In this document: in pieces, positions 27,401 through 36,860 of the stretch
Numbering within the stretch: the first letter of the stretch is position 1
Layout: every line of letters starts with the position of its first letter
Source of the DNA: an uncultured Rhodospirillales bacterium
GTDB lineage: Bacteria > Pseudomonadota > Alphaproteobacteria > Acetobacterales > Acetobacteraceae
Reading direction: 5' to 3'
Length of the DNA stretch: 64,000 nt
Assembly (NCBI GenBank): GCA_903924855.1
Contig: CAIYCW010000145.1
Location: forward strand, 17,093 to 81,092
The notes under the pieces: generated by a model
The model's database searches: none
The model's input: the letters and a program-made list of their open reading frames with translations, nothing else
What the model was told of the DNA's origin: nothing
Position numbers and translations under genes: made by a program

Positions 27401-29459
27401 CTGTCCATGTACTGTTGAAGGTGCTTTGCGTGCCGCCTGTGATCGCCAGTGACTGGAACTGTGCGTTGCCGTTGGCATCGATGAAGGCCGGCGTCGTTGA
27501 CGGATAAGTCGACAGGTCTCGGAGCACGAAAGCGTTTCGCGTCACACCGTTCTTGAGAACCGTGTATCCGTCGTACCAGGTTCCACCGGCACCGACCACC
27601 ATAAAGGCATTGGTGCCGGCGTTCGGACCGAAGTTGATCGATGCGACGCCGGTCTTGCTGTTCCACCGGCTGTTCTCAGGCTGCGAGGCACCGTTGTTGA
27701 CCAGGTCCACTTCCAGTCCGGTCGCCAGTCCATCTGAACTGGTGCTGACGGTGGCACCCGTGGCGATACCCCAGACGCGACCTTTGGTCGTTCCTGGCAA
27801 GATCGTGCCGGATGCCTGCAGACCCACGATATCCTTGAATGTTGTAACCGTATCGTAAGCAGTTCCGGGCGTGTAGGTCGACACGTCATAGGAGGATGCT
27901 GCGCTATAGAAGGCCGATTTCTCGTAGGAGGTCGTTCCCGTCGTACCTGGCACGACCAATGATGTGTGGAGCGTCCAGGCGTTGGCATCGGTCGCCGAGA
28001 CGGACATGAGAACCTTAGAGGCCTGTTCGCCGACCAGAACGCTGTTGTCCGCGACCGTGTTGAGGACACCAGATCCGACGAAGGTCACCCCGCCGTCGAG
28101 CTCTATCAGCGTCTTGCCTGCGGCATAGGTGGCACTGTTGAAGCGGTAGGTGCCACTGGGAAAGTAGATGGTGCCGCCATTTGCAGAAATGCCTGAGGCG
28201 AGCGCCTGAAACGCCGGTGCAAAGTCGGCGACGCCTGTGGGATCGGCGCCATAATCCAGCACGTTGTGGACCTCTGCGAGCCGGCTGGCCATCGAGCGGG
28301 CGACAGAGCTGCCGGTTGCGACCGACGTCGCCTGCGAGACATCAAGCCCGCTGGCAGTCACCGACAAAGTGCCATCCGGCTGGACGGCGAGATTGGCGCC
28401 GACCTTGACCCCACCAAGGACCGTCGTCGTGGCGGCCGTGAGCGCATAGCCGGACGGCTTGTTGGTGAGATCGTTGTAGCTGCCGCTGGTGGCTACGGTG
28501 GCAAGGCCGGTGATGTCAGTGGGCGACAATGTGGCTATGCCAGACGTCACCTGTCCTTTGGCGTTCACCATCACCTTGGTGAACTGTCCGGGAGTCGTGA
28601 TCGCTGGAAGTGTGGCGGTGATGGTGCTCGAACCGGTCCCGCTTACATCGCCGCTGAGGGTCAGGGTCGGCTTGTTTGCGAGGTCCGTGTAGCTGCCGGT
28701 GGTGGCTACGGTGGCAAGGCCGGTGATGTCGATGGGCGACAGCGTGGCGGTGCCAGACGTCACCTGCCCCTTGGCGTTCACCGTCACCTTGGTGAACTGC
28801 CCAGGGGTTGTGATCGCGGGAAGTGTGGCGGTAATCGTGCTTGAACCCGTCCCGCTCACATCGCCGCTGAGGGTCAGGGTCGGCTTGTTCGCAAGGTCCG
28901 TGTAGCTGCCGGTGGTCGCCACAGCGGCAAGGCCGGTGATGTCGCCGGGCGACAAGGTGGCAAGGCCGGAGATCACCTGCCCCTTGGCATTCACAGTTAC
29001 CTTGGTGAACTGGCCCGGGGTTGTGATCGCTGGCAACGTAACAGGGATCGTGTTGGAACCGGTGCCCGTCAAATCGCCGGTGATGCTGACCGGCTCATAG
29101 TATTTGGCCTGCACGTAGGCAGTGGTGGCGATTTTGTTGCTGCTGTCGCCGACTGCCGGAGTGGGCGCCGTGGGCGCCCCCGAAAAGGCAGGCGAGGCCA
29201 GAGGTGCGATCACCGAGGTGTCGACCGTCAGAGCCGTGGTGGCCACCGCGAGCCCGTGGCCGATATCGACCGATTCGGGCTGACCTGGCACGGGACTGAT
29301 CCGGCCGAGCAGCTTGTTCTGCGCCAGCGTCAGTTCGGGCTGCAGGCCTTGCAGCAACTGGGACACCGTCGCCGCGGCCGATGTGCCGGACTGGTCGAGC
29401 ATCAGCTGGTCTGTCGGGTGGACGACCGCGGTCTGCGGCAGCTGCGGGATCGTGGTCAT
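24477..29459 (-). CDS. Giant tail fibre/spike, mirror copy
   Basis: Identical 1660-residue protein to 17450..22432. That even the internal tandem repeats (28446..29084) and the GGC-rich tip are unchanged between the arms argues against an old duplication, because such sequences drift quickly. Confidence 0.82.
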   Translation of the reverse strand: MTTIPQLPQTAVVHPTDQLMLDQSGTSAAATVSQLLQGLQPELTLAQNKLLGRISPVPGQPESVDIGHGLAVATTALTVDTSVIAPLASPAFSGAPTAPTPAVGDSSNKIATTAYVQAKYYEPVSITGDLTGTGSNTIPVTLPAITTPGQFTKVTVNAKGQVISGLATLSPGDITGLAAVATTGSYTDLANKPTLTLSGDVSGTGSSTITATLPAITTPGQFTKVTVNAKGQVTSGTATLSPIDITGLATVATTGSYTDLANKPTLTLSGDVSGTGSSTITATLPAITTPGQFTKVMVNAKGQVTSGIATLSPTDITGLATVATSGSYNDLTNKPSGYALTAATTTVLGGVKVGANLAVQPDGTLSVTASGLDVSQATSVATGSSVARSMASRLAEVHNVLDYGADPTGVADFAPAFQALASGISANGGTIYFPSGTYRFNSATYAAGKTLIELDGGVTFVGSGVLNTVADNSVLVGEQASKVLMSVSATDANAWTLHTSLVVPGTTGTTSYEKSAFYSAASSYDVSTYTPGTAYDTVTTFKDIVGLQASGTILPGTTKGRVWGIATGATVSTSSDGLATGLEVDLVNNGASQPENSRWNSKTGVASINFGPNAGTNAFMVVGAGGTWYDGYTVLKNGVTRNAFVLRDLSTYPSTTPAFIDANGNAQFQSLAITGGTQSTFNSTWTAGNPGTGGFQWNFTGSVPSTGIIGPLTNVYNNGPYCAQAQKFTYFSSAGNADSVDNANTLIGIFNPTSVPTANMGAELVRWTVGITPQDTTHNWTHVVEEYNVVNRGLDIGWKAYRNDPINNITGPQQITGIVNYSPETSGLGQPGEGKNLLFAELFAQSGATNSTGLPARFYNASMYEPNCVVGAVGRAIYINGDVTGVAAQIPYAPLEVNLTWLHGLRTTTATFQDGAAFTMAQGQAIAWTTGSSTATLASNGSGANQDIVLTPAGTGTTRVTTLAASGTASFAGGLADASFSLQTPANGFSITVPNGVSTLQLMPAGALASGTITLPSSAVNGQWLLICSTATVTSCSFAAASGQTVFGAPTSLPAYVEVSFQYQASASRWVCQSGNDTRVTGLGSMASQNAASVAITGGTISGAAITVSTPLSSDNSITVANTAFVKAQNYITSAGAPVQSVVGQTGAVTTAQIASAVAGTGLTGSGGTLVVNYGTSATTAAAGNDSRITGALSAATAATTYAPLASATLTGTPTVPTASLNTNTTQIASTAFVLGQAGTSTPAMNGTAAVGTATQFARQDHVHPTDTSRAPTASPTFTGTITNSGTIANAGSLVSNLGTVGLGSLLSSSYLSPYTGALLFGTGADGSATISSGTTTLSRDTHYTNLTINGTGVLNPNGHRIFVSGTLDISAAASGAILVTGGTVSNAVGSAAGSGNGAQFAARDVPLAAPALNGVAGGTGVGATGNSSSAYNFAANGGQGGVGGVGGTGVSAGGSAGSLATSANYQPNFPTPTLTFSLYYGTCNTTYAGFSGSSGGAGGGDGTNAGGGGGAAAPGGGSICLYARFIQRGTNINAGVISAKGSNGGNGGNAAGGNAGGGGGGGAAGGGFVYIVTEGLLGSAITNAIDISGGTGGTGGNGSGTGKGGAGGAGGNGGNYQIINLGAPSYTCGAFNTAGTAGSTTATTSGGSGGAGATVRANL
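28446..29084 (-). repeat. Three 213-bp tandem repeats, mirror copy
   Basis: Mirror of 17825..18463. Unit number and sequence agree exactly between the arms. Confidence 0.9.
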
Positions 29460-29532
29460 GCGGGTTCTCCCCCCGCCCTTGGGGGCAGGTGCGGGTGATG
29501 CGGGGCGATGGGACGGTCAGGGCGCGGCGATG

Positions 29533-32091
29533 TCAGCCGACGGCGAACCAGCCGGTGTTGGCCGTTCCGCTCTGCTTGACGTAGAAGCTGGTACCGACGC
29601 CGCCGTTGAGATTGTTGTAGGTCGAGCCAGGCGGCGCGCTGACCACACCCTGCGGCGAGCCGCGACCGATGGCGTTGATGCAGCCGGTGGCCTCGGCATC
29701 GGTGGTGAGGCGCAGATTGCCGCTGCCATTGGGATGGATCCGCACATCGCCGTTGGACACGCTGCGCAGGCTGGCGCCGCCGGCACCGTCAGGGGCCAGG
29801 TAGTCGGCTGTACTGAAATAGCTGGCGCGCCAGGTGCCCCAGGTTCCGATCCATTCGACATCCGCCGCGGCGGGGACGTTGAGGTCGGTGTAGGTCCAGT
29901 TCTCCTGCAGCGGAGCCGAGCCCACGCGGGTGAAATGCACGGCCGCATTGCAGCGCACCACGAGGCGGCGCTCTTCGGGGACAGGCAGGCCACACCAGCC
30001 TACCGCGGTGGCGCCGGTGCCTGTGCCGGAGATTGTGACGGTCACCTGTGTGCCGGTGGGGCCGTAGCCGCTACCTGGGTTGGTGACGACCACGCCGATC
30101 AGAGCGCCGTTGGACAGCATGGCGCTGGCCGCGGCGCCGGTGCCGGCACCGGTGATGCTGACCGTCGCTGTGGTATAGCCGGAGCCCCCCGCGGTGACGC
30201 GGATGAAGGTGATGCTGCCGGCGGACTGGGCCTGATACATACCGACCATGGATTGCACGCCGGTGGGTGCCGTCGTGATCATCAGGCTATCGGCGATGTC
30301 CGGCACAAGGATGGTCTGCAGCCCGCCGATCGACGTCGGGTTGACGACGAAACGCTGGGACAGGTTCCAGCGGTTGCCTTCGATGACTATTGAGTCCGTG
30401 TTTGCCCAGAGCGTGTTGCCGAGCTGGGCGCCGTTGGTGCCGACGAAGCTGTTGCGGGCCACAAGCACGTTCTGCGGCCCGTCGCGCAGCAGCACGCCGC
30501 CGGCGCCGGAGCTGGACATGCCGATCCAGTTGCCGGCGAGCGAGAGGATGTTGGTGGGCAGGCCGAAGGTGAGGCCGTCGGCGTCGGTCTCGACATTGTT
30601 GGCGATGATTGCCCAGGAGCTGCAGTCCTGGATGAAGTTGTCATCGACGCGGACGTTCTGACCGCCGCCGCAGTTGATGCCAAAGCTGGAGCCCTGAACG
30701 AAATTGGCGGTGAAATCGGCGTTCAGCGATCCGCCACAGTCGATGCCATATAGGCCGATACCGGAGACCATGTTCGCGGTCACCCGCGAATTCGACAGGT
30801 TCGCGAGGAGGCCGGCGCCAGCATTTGTCACCGTGCCGTTGTTGGAGAGCAGGTTGCCATGCACCTGCAGAGCGCGGCCGGAGACGGCGATACCGTAGAG
30901 GGTGTTGTCATGGCAGATGTTGTCGGAGACGATGATGGAGATCGCGTCCGGATTGGCGTTGCCCCAGGTCGGCGGGGTGATGTTGGTGGCGTTGTAGTTA
31001 CCGATGGAGATGCCACGCTGGTTGTTCCAGCAGCGATTGCCGATGACCTGCGCCATGCGGACCTTCTGGACGAAGGTCGGGTCGTTGTAGTCCAGGCACA
31101 GACCGTACTGGCCGTTGTCATGGGCGCGGCAGGATTCGACGAGCACCCCTTCGCAGGCCTCGACCCAGAGGCCGTGGCTCGCGTTGCTGGCGAATTCGCA
31201 GTCGCGGATGCTGTGCTGGCAGAGCGTTGGATCGTTGGCGAGGTAGGAGAGGCCGTGGCCCAGCACCGCGCCATAGGCATTGATGAAGGCGCAACGGTGG
31301 AAATCGGTCGTCGTGCAGGAGGCGGCCACCAGGACGGACCAGCTATCGATGCTGATGGCCGATCTGTTGGCATCGAAGATCACACCGTCGGCCCGGAAGC
31401 TGCTGCCCTGCAGCAGGAGCCAGGCGCCGGAGCCCGTCTGGGAAGACCGTCTGAGCGTGCTGACGCCAGGGGTGCCGATCAGTGAAGCTGTGGCCGCGGC
31501 GATCGTGAGCTGGCCCTTGATGGCATAGATCTTGGGGCCGAGCCTCACCGGGCGGCCGGAGGCGAAGGCCGCGCTGAGCGCTGCGGTGTCGTCGGTCAGA
31601 CCGTCTCCGACTGCACCGAAATCCTCGATGGCGATGGCGTCGGCAAAGTGGCTGGCGAGTGTCCGGGCGAGACTGGCGCCGGTGGCGGTGGCCTGGGTGG
31701 CGGAGACGTTAAGGCCGGGAAGGCCGGATAGCCCTGACATGAACTGTCCATAGGGCAGGGCGACGCTGGTGCCGCTCTGTGACATTGCCACGAGGTCGGC
31801 CGGCTGCGGGCTGTTGGCCGCGGGAAGGCCGGCCACCGTGAAGGGGGTGGCCGTCGCCGAGAGGCTGCCGCTGGCAAGGCTGAGATTGGCGCCGATGGTT
31901 ATCGCCTCCGGCGATCCGGTGCCCGTCGAGATGCGACCGAGCAGCTGGCCGGAGGCGAGCGCCAGGGAGGGCTGCAGGCCCGCGGTCACCTGGGCCACGG
32001 TGGCCTTGCGCAATGTGCCGGACTGGCTGATCGGCAGTTCGTCGGTGGCGGCGGCTGCCATTGCTGCTGTGAGATCGTCGACCGTTGGCAT
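29533..32091 (-). CDS. Beta-helix tailspike, mirror copy
   Basis: Identical 852-residue protein to 14818..17376, with the pectate-lyase-type entry motif near residue 156. In this orientation it lies directly upstream of the giant fibre that shares its N-terminal anchor. Confidence 0.82.
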   Translation of the reverse strand: MPTVDDLTAAMAAAATDELPISQSGTLRKATVAQVTAGLQPSLALASGQLLGRISTGTGSPEAITIGANLSLASGSLSATATPFTVAGLPAANSPQPADLVAMSQSGTSVALPYGQFMSGLSGLPGLNVSATQATATGASLARTLASHFADAIAIEDFGAVGDGLTDDTAALSAAFASGRPVRLGPKIYAIKGQLTIAAATASLIGTPGVSTLRRSSQTGSGAWLLLQGSSFRADGVIFDANRSAISIDSWSVLVAASCTTTDFHRCAFINAYGAVLGHGLSYLANDPTLCQHSIRDCEFASNASHGLWVEACEGVLVESCRAHDNGQYGLCLDYNDPTFVQKVRMAQVIGNRCWNNQRGISIGNYNATNITPPTWGNANPDAISIIVSDNICHDNTLYGIAVSGRALQVHGNLLSNNGTVTNAGAGLLANLSNSRVTANMVSGIGLYGIDCGGSLNADFTANFVQGSSFGINCGGGQNVRVDDNFIQDCSSWAIIANNVETDADGLTFGLPTNILSLAGNWIGMSSSGAGGVLLRDGPQNVLVARNSFVGTNGAQLGNTLWANTDSIVIEGNRWNLSQRFVVNPTSIGGLQTILVPDIADSLMITTAPTGVQSMVGMYQAQSAGSITFIRVTAGGSGYTTATVSITGAGTGAAASAMLSNGALIGVVVTNPGSGYGPTGTQVTVTISGTGTGATAVGWCGLPVPEERRLVVRCNAAVHFTRVGSAPLQENWTYTDLNVPAAADVEWIGTWGTWRASYFSTADYLAPDGAGGASLRSVSNGDVRIHPNGSGNLRLTTDAEATGCINAIGRGSPQGVVSAPPGSTYNNLNGGVGTSFYVKQSGTANTGWFAVG

Positions 32092-32093
32092 GA

Positions 32094-32579
32094 TCAGCTC
32101 CCGATCAGAATGGGGTTGCCGGCCTGGTCGGTGACAATCGCGCCAGAACCGCTGGTAAGGGCGTTGGATGCGGTGCTGGCGACAGCGAGTGACTGGACCG
32201 GCAGGAGCACCACGCGGTTGACCTGACGGCCGTCGGCGGTGCCGATGGTGATCTGAACGCTGTAGATCGTGCCGACCTGGCCGGAGCCGAGCCAGAGCAC
32301 GGCCACCGCGCCGTCCGCCCCGGTGCTGGCGAGCGTGAGATCGCCGGTGGCGTTCGGTGTGATGGCGACGTCGATCGTGGTGATGCTGTCACCGCGGTTG
32401 CCGAGCAGGGCGGCCGATATGTCGAACTCATAATCTAGCACATCGGCAGGGTCTTTCGCCGGCCAGACCAGGGGGGCGGGGGTGGTGGGGATGGTGCCGC
32501 GGGGGACAGGCACGAACCCGTCGAGCACGACCCGACGGGCGCCGCTGGGGCGCCAGACATGCTGGGCGATGGTGGGCAT
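32094..32579 (-). CDS. Beta-rich fibre accessory protein, mirror copy
   Basis: Identical to 14330..14815 (161 residues). It sits two bases upstream of the beta-helix spike start, so co-translation with the spike is likely. Confidence 0.6.
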   Translation of the reverse strand: MPTIAQHVWRPSGARRVVLDGFVPVPRGTIPTTPAPLVWPAKDPADVLDYEFDISAALLGNRGDSITTIDVAITPNATGDLTLASTGADGAVAVLWLGSGQVGTIYSVQITIGTADGRQVNRVVLLPVQSLAVASTASNALTSGSGAIVTDQAGNPILIGS

Positions 32580-32592
32580 GATCGGCTCCGAT

Positions 32593-32862
32593 TCAGCTGT
32601 GGGGCGCGAGGGCAGCGATCTGCGCGGAGAGGGCGGCGAGCTCGGATTGGAGCTGGGCGAGCGACGGGGCCTGAATCACGACCGGCGTGGGCGGCGGCGG
32701 AGCGGTAAAGCTTGCGCCGCTCTGCACGTAGCCGACCTGGATGCCGGTCTGGCTGGTGACGTCTACCCATTGCAGGGTGGGATAGAACAGCTGGGTCGGG
32801 TCGGAGGAGGTGGTGAGCAGTTCAGCGACGACGCCGCTGACGAGTCGGGCAAAGGTCTTCAT
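32593..32862 (-). CDS. Small fibre-associated protein, mirror copy
   Basis: Identical to 14047..14316 (89 residues, proline run then possible coiled coil). It lies between the glycine-rich fibre and the accessory protein. Confidence 0.65.
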   Translation of the reverse strand: MKTFARLVSGVVAELLTTSSDPTQLFYPTLQWVDVTSQTGIQVGYVQSGASFTAPPPPTPVVIQAPSLAQLQSELAALSAQIAALAPHS

Positions 32863-32865
32863 CGC

Positions 32866-34125
32866 TTAGTACTCCACGATGACGAGGCCCGCGCCCCCGT
32901 TGCCACCGGACGCGCCGGTGCCGGTGCCGCTGGTGCTGCTGGCACCGCCGCCACCGCCGCCGCCGCCATAGCCGGGGGCTGCGATACCGGCGACGAGGCC
33001 GGTGGTGCCGCGGCCGCCGCCAGGGCCGCCGCCGTCGCCGCCGCGAGCCGCGGGGATGATGCTGTCGGTGCCCATCGAGCCGGCATAGTTGATCAGACCG
33101 CCGACGCCGGAGCCGCCACCGCCGCCGGCGGCCGTGGTGGACACCGAGCCGCCGCCGCCGCCCTGGCCGCCGGTGGCGGACAGATAGACGCCGAAGCTCG
33201 ATGTGCCGCCGACACCGCCGCTGCCGGTGGCTCCGCCGGTGAGGGCCACGCCGCCGGCACCGACGGTGACAGGGACGGAGGTACCGGGGGTCATGCCGGT
33301 GAGAATGGTGATCGCCTGGCCGCCGGCGCCGCCGCCGCCGCTTGGAATGGTGGCGTGGGTGCCGCCGGCGCCGCCGCCGCCGATCACCGTTACACGCAGG
33401 CGGGTGACACCCTGCGGCACGACGAACGTGCCGGACGCTGTGAAGGGCTGGATCTGCGAGAATCCAGGGCGTAGGGACGCAAGACGGTAGGGGATGATCG
33501 GCGACTGCGGCCAGCTGGTGATGCTGGTCGCGGTGATCTGGGTCTGGCCGTAGGCGACTGTGATAACGGCGAGGCCAGACCAACCGGAGTCCACGGAGGG
33601 AGTGGTCTGGCTGCCGACGACGGCGGGGGCGCCGGCCTTGAGCTGGAGCTGGACGCGCTGGGTGCGCTGGGTGGCCTGGGCAACGCCGCTGTTGGCTGGG
33701 CCGAGATAGGGCAGTGCCGGGTTGGCGGCGTTGTAGTAGGGCAGCACGACGGGGGTGACGTCGGCCTCCTGGAATGTCGCCTCTATGAGGTAGTTGATCG
33801 CCTGGCCGGTGGTGGTGGGGGCGACCAACGCGAAGGTCGTGCTGGCCAGGTTCACGCCCATTTTCACCAGGGCGTCGGCGGTGTCGGCCGAAAGTGAGCC
33901 ATATGCGTTCTGATCGACCGTGGTGAGCTGGGTGATGCTGCCGGGGGCGACGACGACGGAGAGGCTGGCGGGGACGGTCGGGCTGACGGCGAGGCCATCG
34001 ATCTGCGGTGACGTGCCGAGCGTGGCGGACAGCAGGGCGCCGAGGGCCACCATGGCGTTGCGGTTGGTCGACAACAGGTCCGTATCGAGCGGAATGCTGC
34101 CGGGGTAGACGATGCTGCGATCCAT
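32866..34125 (-). CDS. Glycine-rich tail fibre, mirror copy
   Basis: Identical to 12784..14043 (419 residues). It is the first fibre gene after the baseplate module in the natural reading direction. Confidence 0.75.
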   Translation of the reverse strand: MDRSIVYPGSIPLDTDLLSTNRNAMVALGALLSATLGTSPQIDGLAVSPTVPASLSVVVAPGSITQLTTVDQNAYGSLSADTADALVKMGVNLASTTFALVAPTTTGQAINYLIEATFQEADVTPVVLPYYNAANPALPYLGPANSGVAQATQRTQRVQLQLKAGAPAVVGSQTTPSVDSGWSGLAVITVAYGQTQITATSITSWPQSPIIPYRLASLRPGFSQIQPFTASGTFVVPQGVTRLRVTVIGGGGAGGTHATIPSGGGGAGGQAITILTGMTPGTSVPVTVGAGGVALTGGATGSGGVGGTSSFGVYLSATGGQGGGGGSVSTTAAGGGGGSGVGGLINYAGSMGTDSIIPAARGGDGGGPGGGRGTTGLVAGIAAPGYGGGGGGGGASSTSGTGTGASGGNGGAGLVIVEY

Positions 34126-34147
34126 GTTCTGGCCTCGGACAGGGGGT

Positions 34148-34801
34148 TCAGTTGGAGATGCGGGTCCAGGCGATCGTCGAGACCGGCATCACGCGGGCGA
34201 TGGCGGCCGAAATCTGCTGGTCGGTGATGCTGCCGGTGAGCATCGAAAGGCTGGCGTACTGGATGGCGCCCACGCCGTAGCCGGACGGGCCGCCATAGCC
34301 CGCGACCTTGGCGATGCCGCTGCCCTGGGCGCGGTAGGCGGTGACGAAGCACTGGTAGGGCAGCATCAAGCTGCCCCAGCCGCCGGCGCTGCCGTAGCCG
34401 AGCGCGCCACCCCAGGCGCCGGTGTCGGCGGGACGACTGGGCTCGAAGACGACCGGCGTACGGCCTGTGAGGTCCTGCAGCACCTGGACGAGGGCTTGGC
34501 GGGTGCCGCGTTCGCGTAGCAGCTCACGACGGATGCGGGTGCGGTAGGCGGAGTCGGGCTCGGTGGGCAGGCGGAGCAGGCGTGTGCCGAAAAAATCGCC
34601 GGCGATCTGATCGAGGAAGCTGTCGGTGGCGGTGGCGATGCGGGTCTGAGCAATGGTGTAGGTGAGCGCACCGTGGAGCCAGGACCACGCATTGGCGAGG
34701 CCGGTCAGCACGCCGTCGAGGACGGGGGTGGTGTCGGCGAACCAGCTGCGCGGGAGCGTGGATTTGAGGCGGGCCAGCATGTCCGCCGGGTCACCGGTCA
34801 T
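34148..34801 (-). CDS. Baseplate gpI-like protein, mirror copy
   Basis: Identical to 12108..12761 (217 residues). It closes the W-J-I baseplate wedge series in this arm. Confidence 0.72.
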   Translation of the reverse strand: MTGDPADMLARLKSTLPRSWFADTTPVLDGVLTGLANAWSWLHGALTYTIAQTRIATATDSFLDQIAGDFFGTRLLRLPTEPDSAYRTRIRRELLRERGTRQALVQVLQDLTGRTPVVFEPSRPADTGAWGGALGYGSAGGWGSLMLPYQCFVTAYRAQGSGIAKVAGYGGPSGYGVGAIQYASLSMLTGSITDQQISAAIARVMPVSTIAWTRISN

Positions 34802-34802
34802 G

Positions 34803-35927
34803 TCAGTTCACCTGGATGGTGCCGGCCTTGATGAGGCTGGCGGCGTTGGGGACGAGGTCTGCCGTGCCGCCGTTCAGCGTTAGGGCGGTGACGTTGGTTA
34901 CGTTGGGGTCCGCCGCATAGGCGAGCTGGGCCAGGCGGGTGTAGGGAAGCGGGGCGCCGAGGGTGAGCGCGTTGATGGCAGCGGTCAGGCTTCGCACGAC
35001 GTTGGCTGTGATGTTGGTGTGGATGGCGGTGGCAGCCGTGGAGATCGCCATGGAGACGTTGGCGGTCAGGATCGTGGGGGCTTGGACGGTGTAAAGGCTG
35101 CCGATCGGGCGCATCGACTCGACGGCGCCCGCGACACTGGTGAGCAAGGACGCGGACGGGGCACCGGAGCCGTCATCGACAGTGACGACGAAGGTGCCCA
35201 TGCTGGTGGCGCCGGTGGTCGTCTGGTTTTCCTGAAGGGTGTAATTCAGTCCCTGGCGGACGGAGAGGATCGCCGAGCCGATGGCAAGCGGTGTGGCGCG
35301 GGCACGGCTGTCGAGATAGCTCGAAAAGCGTGTGCGCAGCGCGGTATCGCTTTCGGCGTCGAGGCCGCCGGAGAGGGGGGCGGCGTTGGTGACCGTGTCC
35401 ACACCTGGGATGGCGGTGGCGAGCAGGGTGATGGCGCCGGACTGGACATTGCCGGCCGAGCCGGATGTGACCGCAGTAACCGGCAGGGTGATGCTGGCGA
35501 CACCGGCGCCGAGCGTGTAGCCGGCCAACGGGGCGTTCCAGGCGGCGTTGGTCGGGTCGGTGGCGACGGTGAAGCTCTGGCTGCCGTCCGATGTGCGGAC
35601 CGAGACGCCGGCCGGGATCAACGCTGTGGTGGTGGGCGTGAAGCGGCTGAAGCTGGCCTGGCCGGCGGCGGGGGACGCGGGGAGCCTTGCCAGGGAGAAA
35701 TCGGCGGTCCAGCTGTCAAGATCGTTGCCGTTGCTGGTGGCTGCCCTTGTGGTGGAGAGCACCTGCAGGATCAGCCACTGCATCCACAGGCCGATCGCAG
35801 CGTTGGCTTCCAAGATGGCGCGCAAAGTGCTGCCGACGGTGAGGTCGAGCAGCTGGCGCGCGGAGCCCTGGACGGCGGCGGCGGCGTTGCTGACGAGTGT
35901 GGAGAAGTTCTGGAGCTGGAGTTGCAT
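34803..35927 (-). CDS. Baseplate J protein, mirror copy
   Basis: Identical to 10982..12106 (374 residues). Its start codon abuts the gpW stop, as in the other arm. Confidence 0.88.
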   Translation of the reverse strand: MQLQLQNFSTLVSNAAAAVQGSARQLLDLTVGSTLRAILEANAAIGLWMQWLILQVLSTTRAATSNGNDLDSWTADFSLARLPASPAAGQASFSRFTPTTTALIPAGVSVRTSDGSQSFTVATDPTNAAWNAPLAGYTLGAGVASITLPVTAVTSGSAGNVQSGAITLLATAIPGVDTVTNAAPLSGGLDAESDTALRTRFSSYLDSRARATPLAIGSAILSVRQGLNYTLQENQTTTGATSMGTFVVTVDDGSGAPSASLLTSVAGAVESMRPIGSLYTVQAPTILTANVSMAISTAATAIHTNITANVVRSLTAAINALTLGAPLPYTRLAQLAYAADPNVTNVTALTLNGGTADLVPNAASLIKAGTIQVN

Positions 35928-36299
35928 CTACGAGGTTCCCGCCGAGAAGGAGAGGAGCTGGGTCTGGCCGGTGCCGGCGTCGGCGTAGCGAATATGGACG
36001 TAGACGGTGCCGGTCTGGTCGAAGGTGACGTCGATGACAGGCTCCGGGGTGCGGGCGACTGCGGCTTCCTTGAAGATCTGGCTGCGGATGGTGGCCTTGA
36101 TCTGGTCGACGGCAGCCGGCTGGCCCACGAAGCTGGCGAGGCCGGCGCCATAGTCGAGCTGCCAGATGTAGTCGCCGGGATTGGTGAGCAGGCGCTTCAG
36201 GACGCGCTGCTGGCCGAGGGTGGGGCCTGAGGCTGCAGCGAGGTCGCCGGTGGGGGAGGTCACCAGATCGGAGCCGAAGCTGTGGGAGAGATCGGCCAT
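35928..36299 (-). CDS. Baseplate gpW/gp25-like protein, mirror copy
   Basis: Identical to 10610..10981 (123 residues), with AGGAGCC overlapping the spike stop as ribosome site. Confidence 0.82.
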   Translation of the reverse strand: MADLSHSFGSDLVTSPTGDLAAASGPTLGQQRVLKRLLTNPGDYIWQLDYGAGLASFVGQPAAVDQIKATIRSQIFKEAAVARTPEPVIDVTFDQTGTVYVHIRYADAGTGQTQLLSFSAGTS

Positions 36300-36308
36300 G
36301 TTTGGCTC

Positions 36309-36860
36309 CTAGTTGGGCTGGCTGGTGGTGGAGGTGGTGCCGCCGCGGGAGTCTGTGTGGGTGTGGCTATCGTAATGTCCGCGCAGGCGCGACAGGGCGC
36401 CGTGGCCGTCGCTGACGTCGCCGGAGGCGGCGATGTTTCCGGTCACGGTGAGGTTGCCGGCCAGGGTGGTGTTGCCCTGGAGATGGATCATTCCGTCATT
36501 GGTCAGCTTCAGGAAGGCGCCGGACTGGTGGACGAGCCAGAGCTCGCCGGTGGGGGCGGCTGGGGTTCTGGCGCTGTCGGACCAGGCGCGGCCGATGATG
36601 ATGCCGTGTTCGGACTGGCCTTCATGCGGCAGGACCAGGACCTGGTCGCCCGGTGCGGGGGGGCAGGACAGGCCCCAGCCGGCGCCGACCCAGGGGCTGA
36701 GGATGGGGAGCCAGCCGGTGAGCACGCCTTCTGGCTGCAATATCACACGGGCGGCCGGGCGGGACGGGTCCACACTGCTGACGGTGGCGAAGCGGGGCTG
36801 GCCGGTGGCACGGTCCTGCGCGCCGGACTGAGCCTTCAGCGCGTTCAGAAACCGCTCCAT
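36309..36860 (-). CDS. Baseplate spike protein, mirror copy
   Basis: Identical to 10049..10600 (183 residues from the ATG chosen there), with the C-terminal HTH histidine pair intact. Confidence 0.82.
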   Translation of the reverse strand: MERFLNALKAQSGAQDRATGQPRFATVSSVDPSRPAARVILQPEGVLTGWLPILSPWVGAGWGLSCPPAPGDQVLVLPHEGQSEHGIIIGRAWSDSARTPAAPTGELWLVHQSGAFLKLTNDGMIHLQGNTTLAGNLTVTGNIAASGDVSDGHGALSRLRGHYDSHTHTDSRGGTTSTTSQPN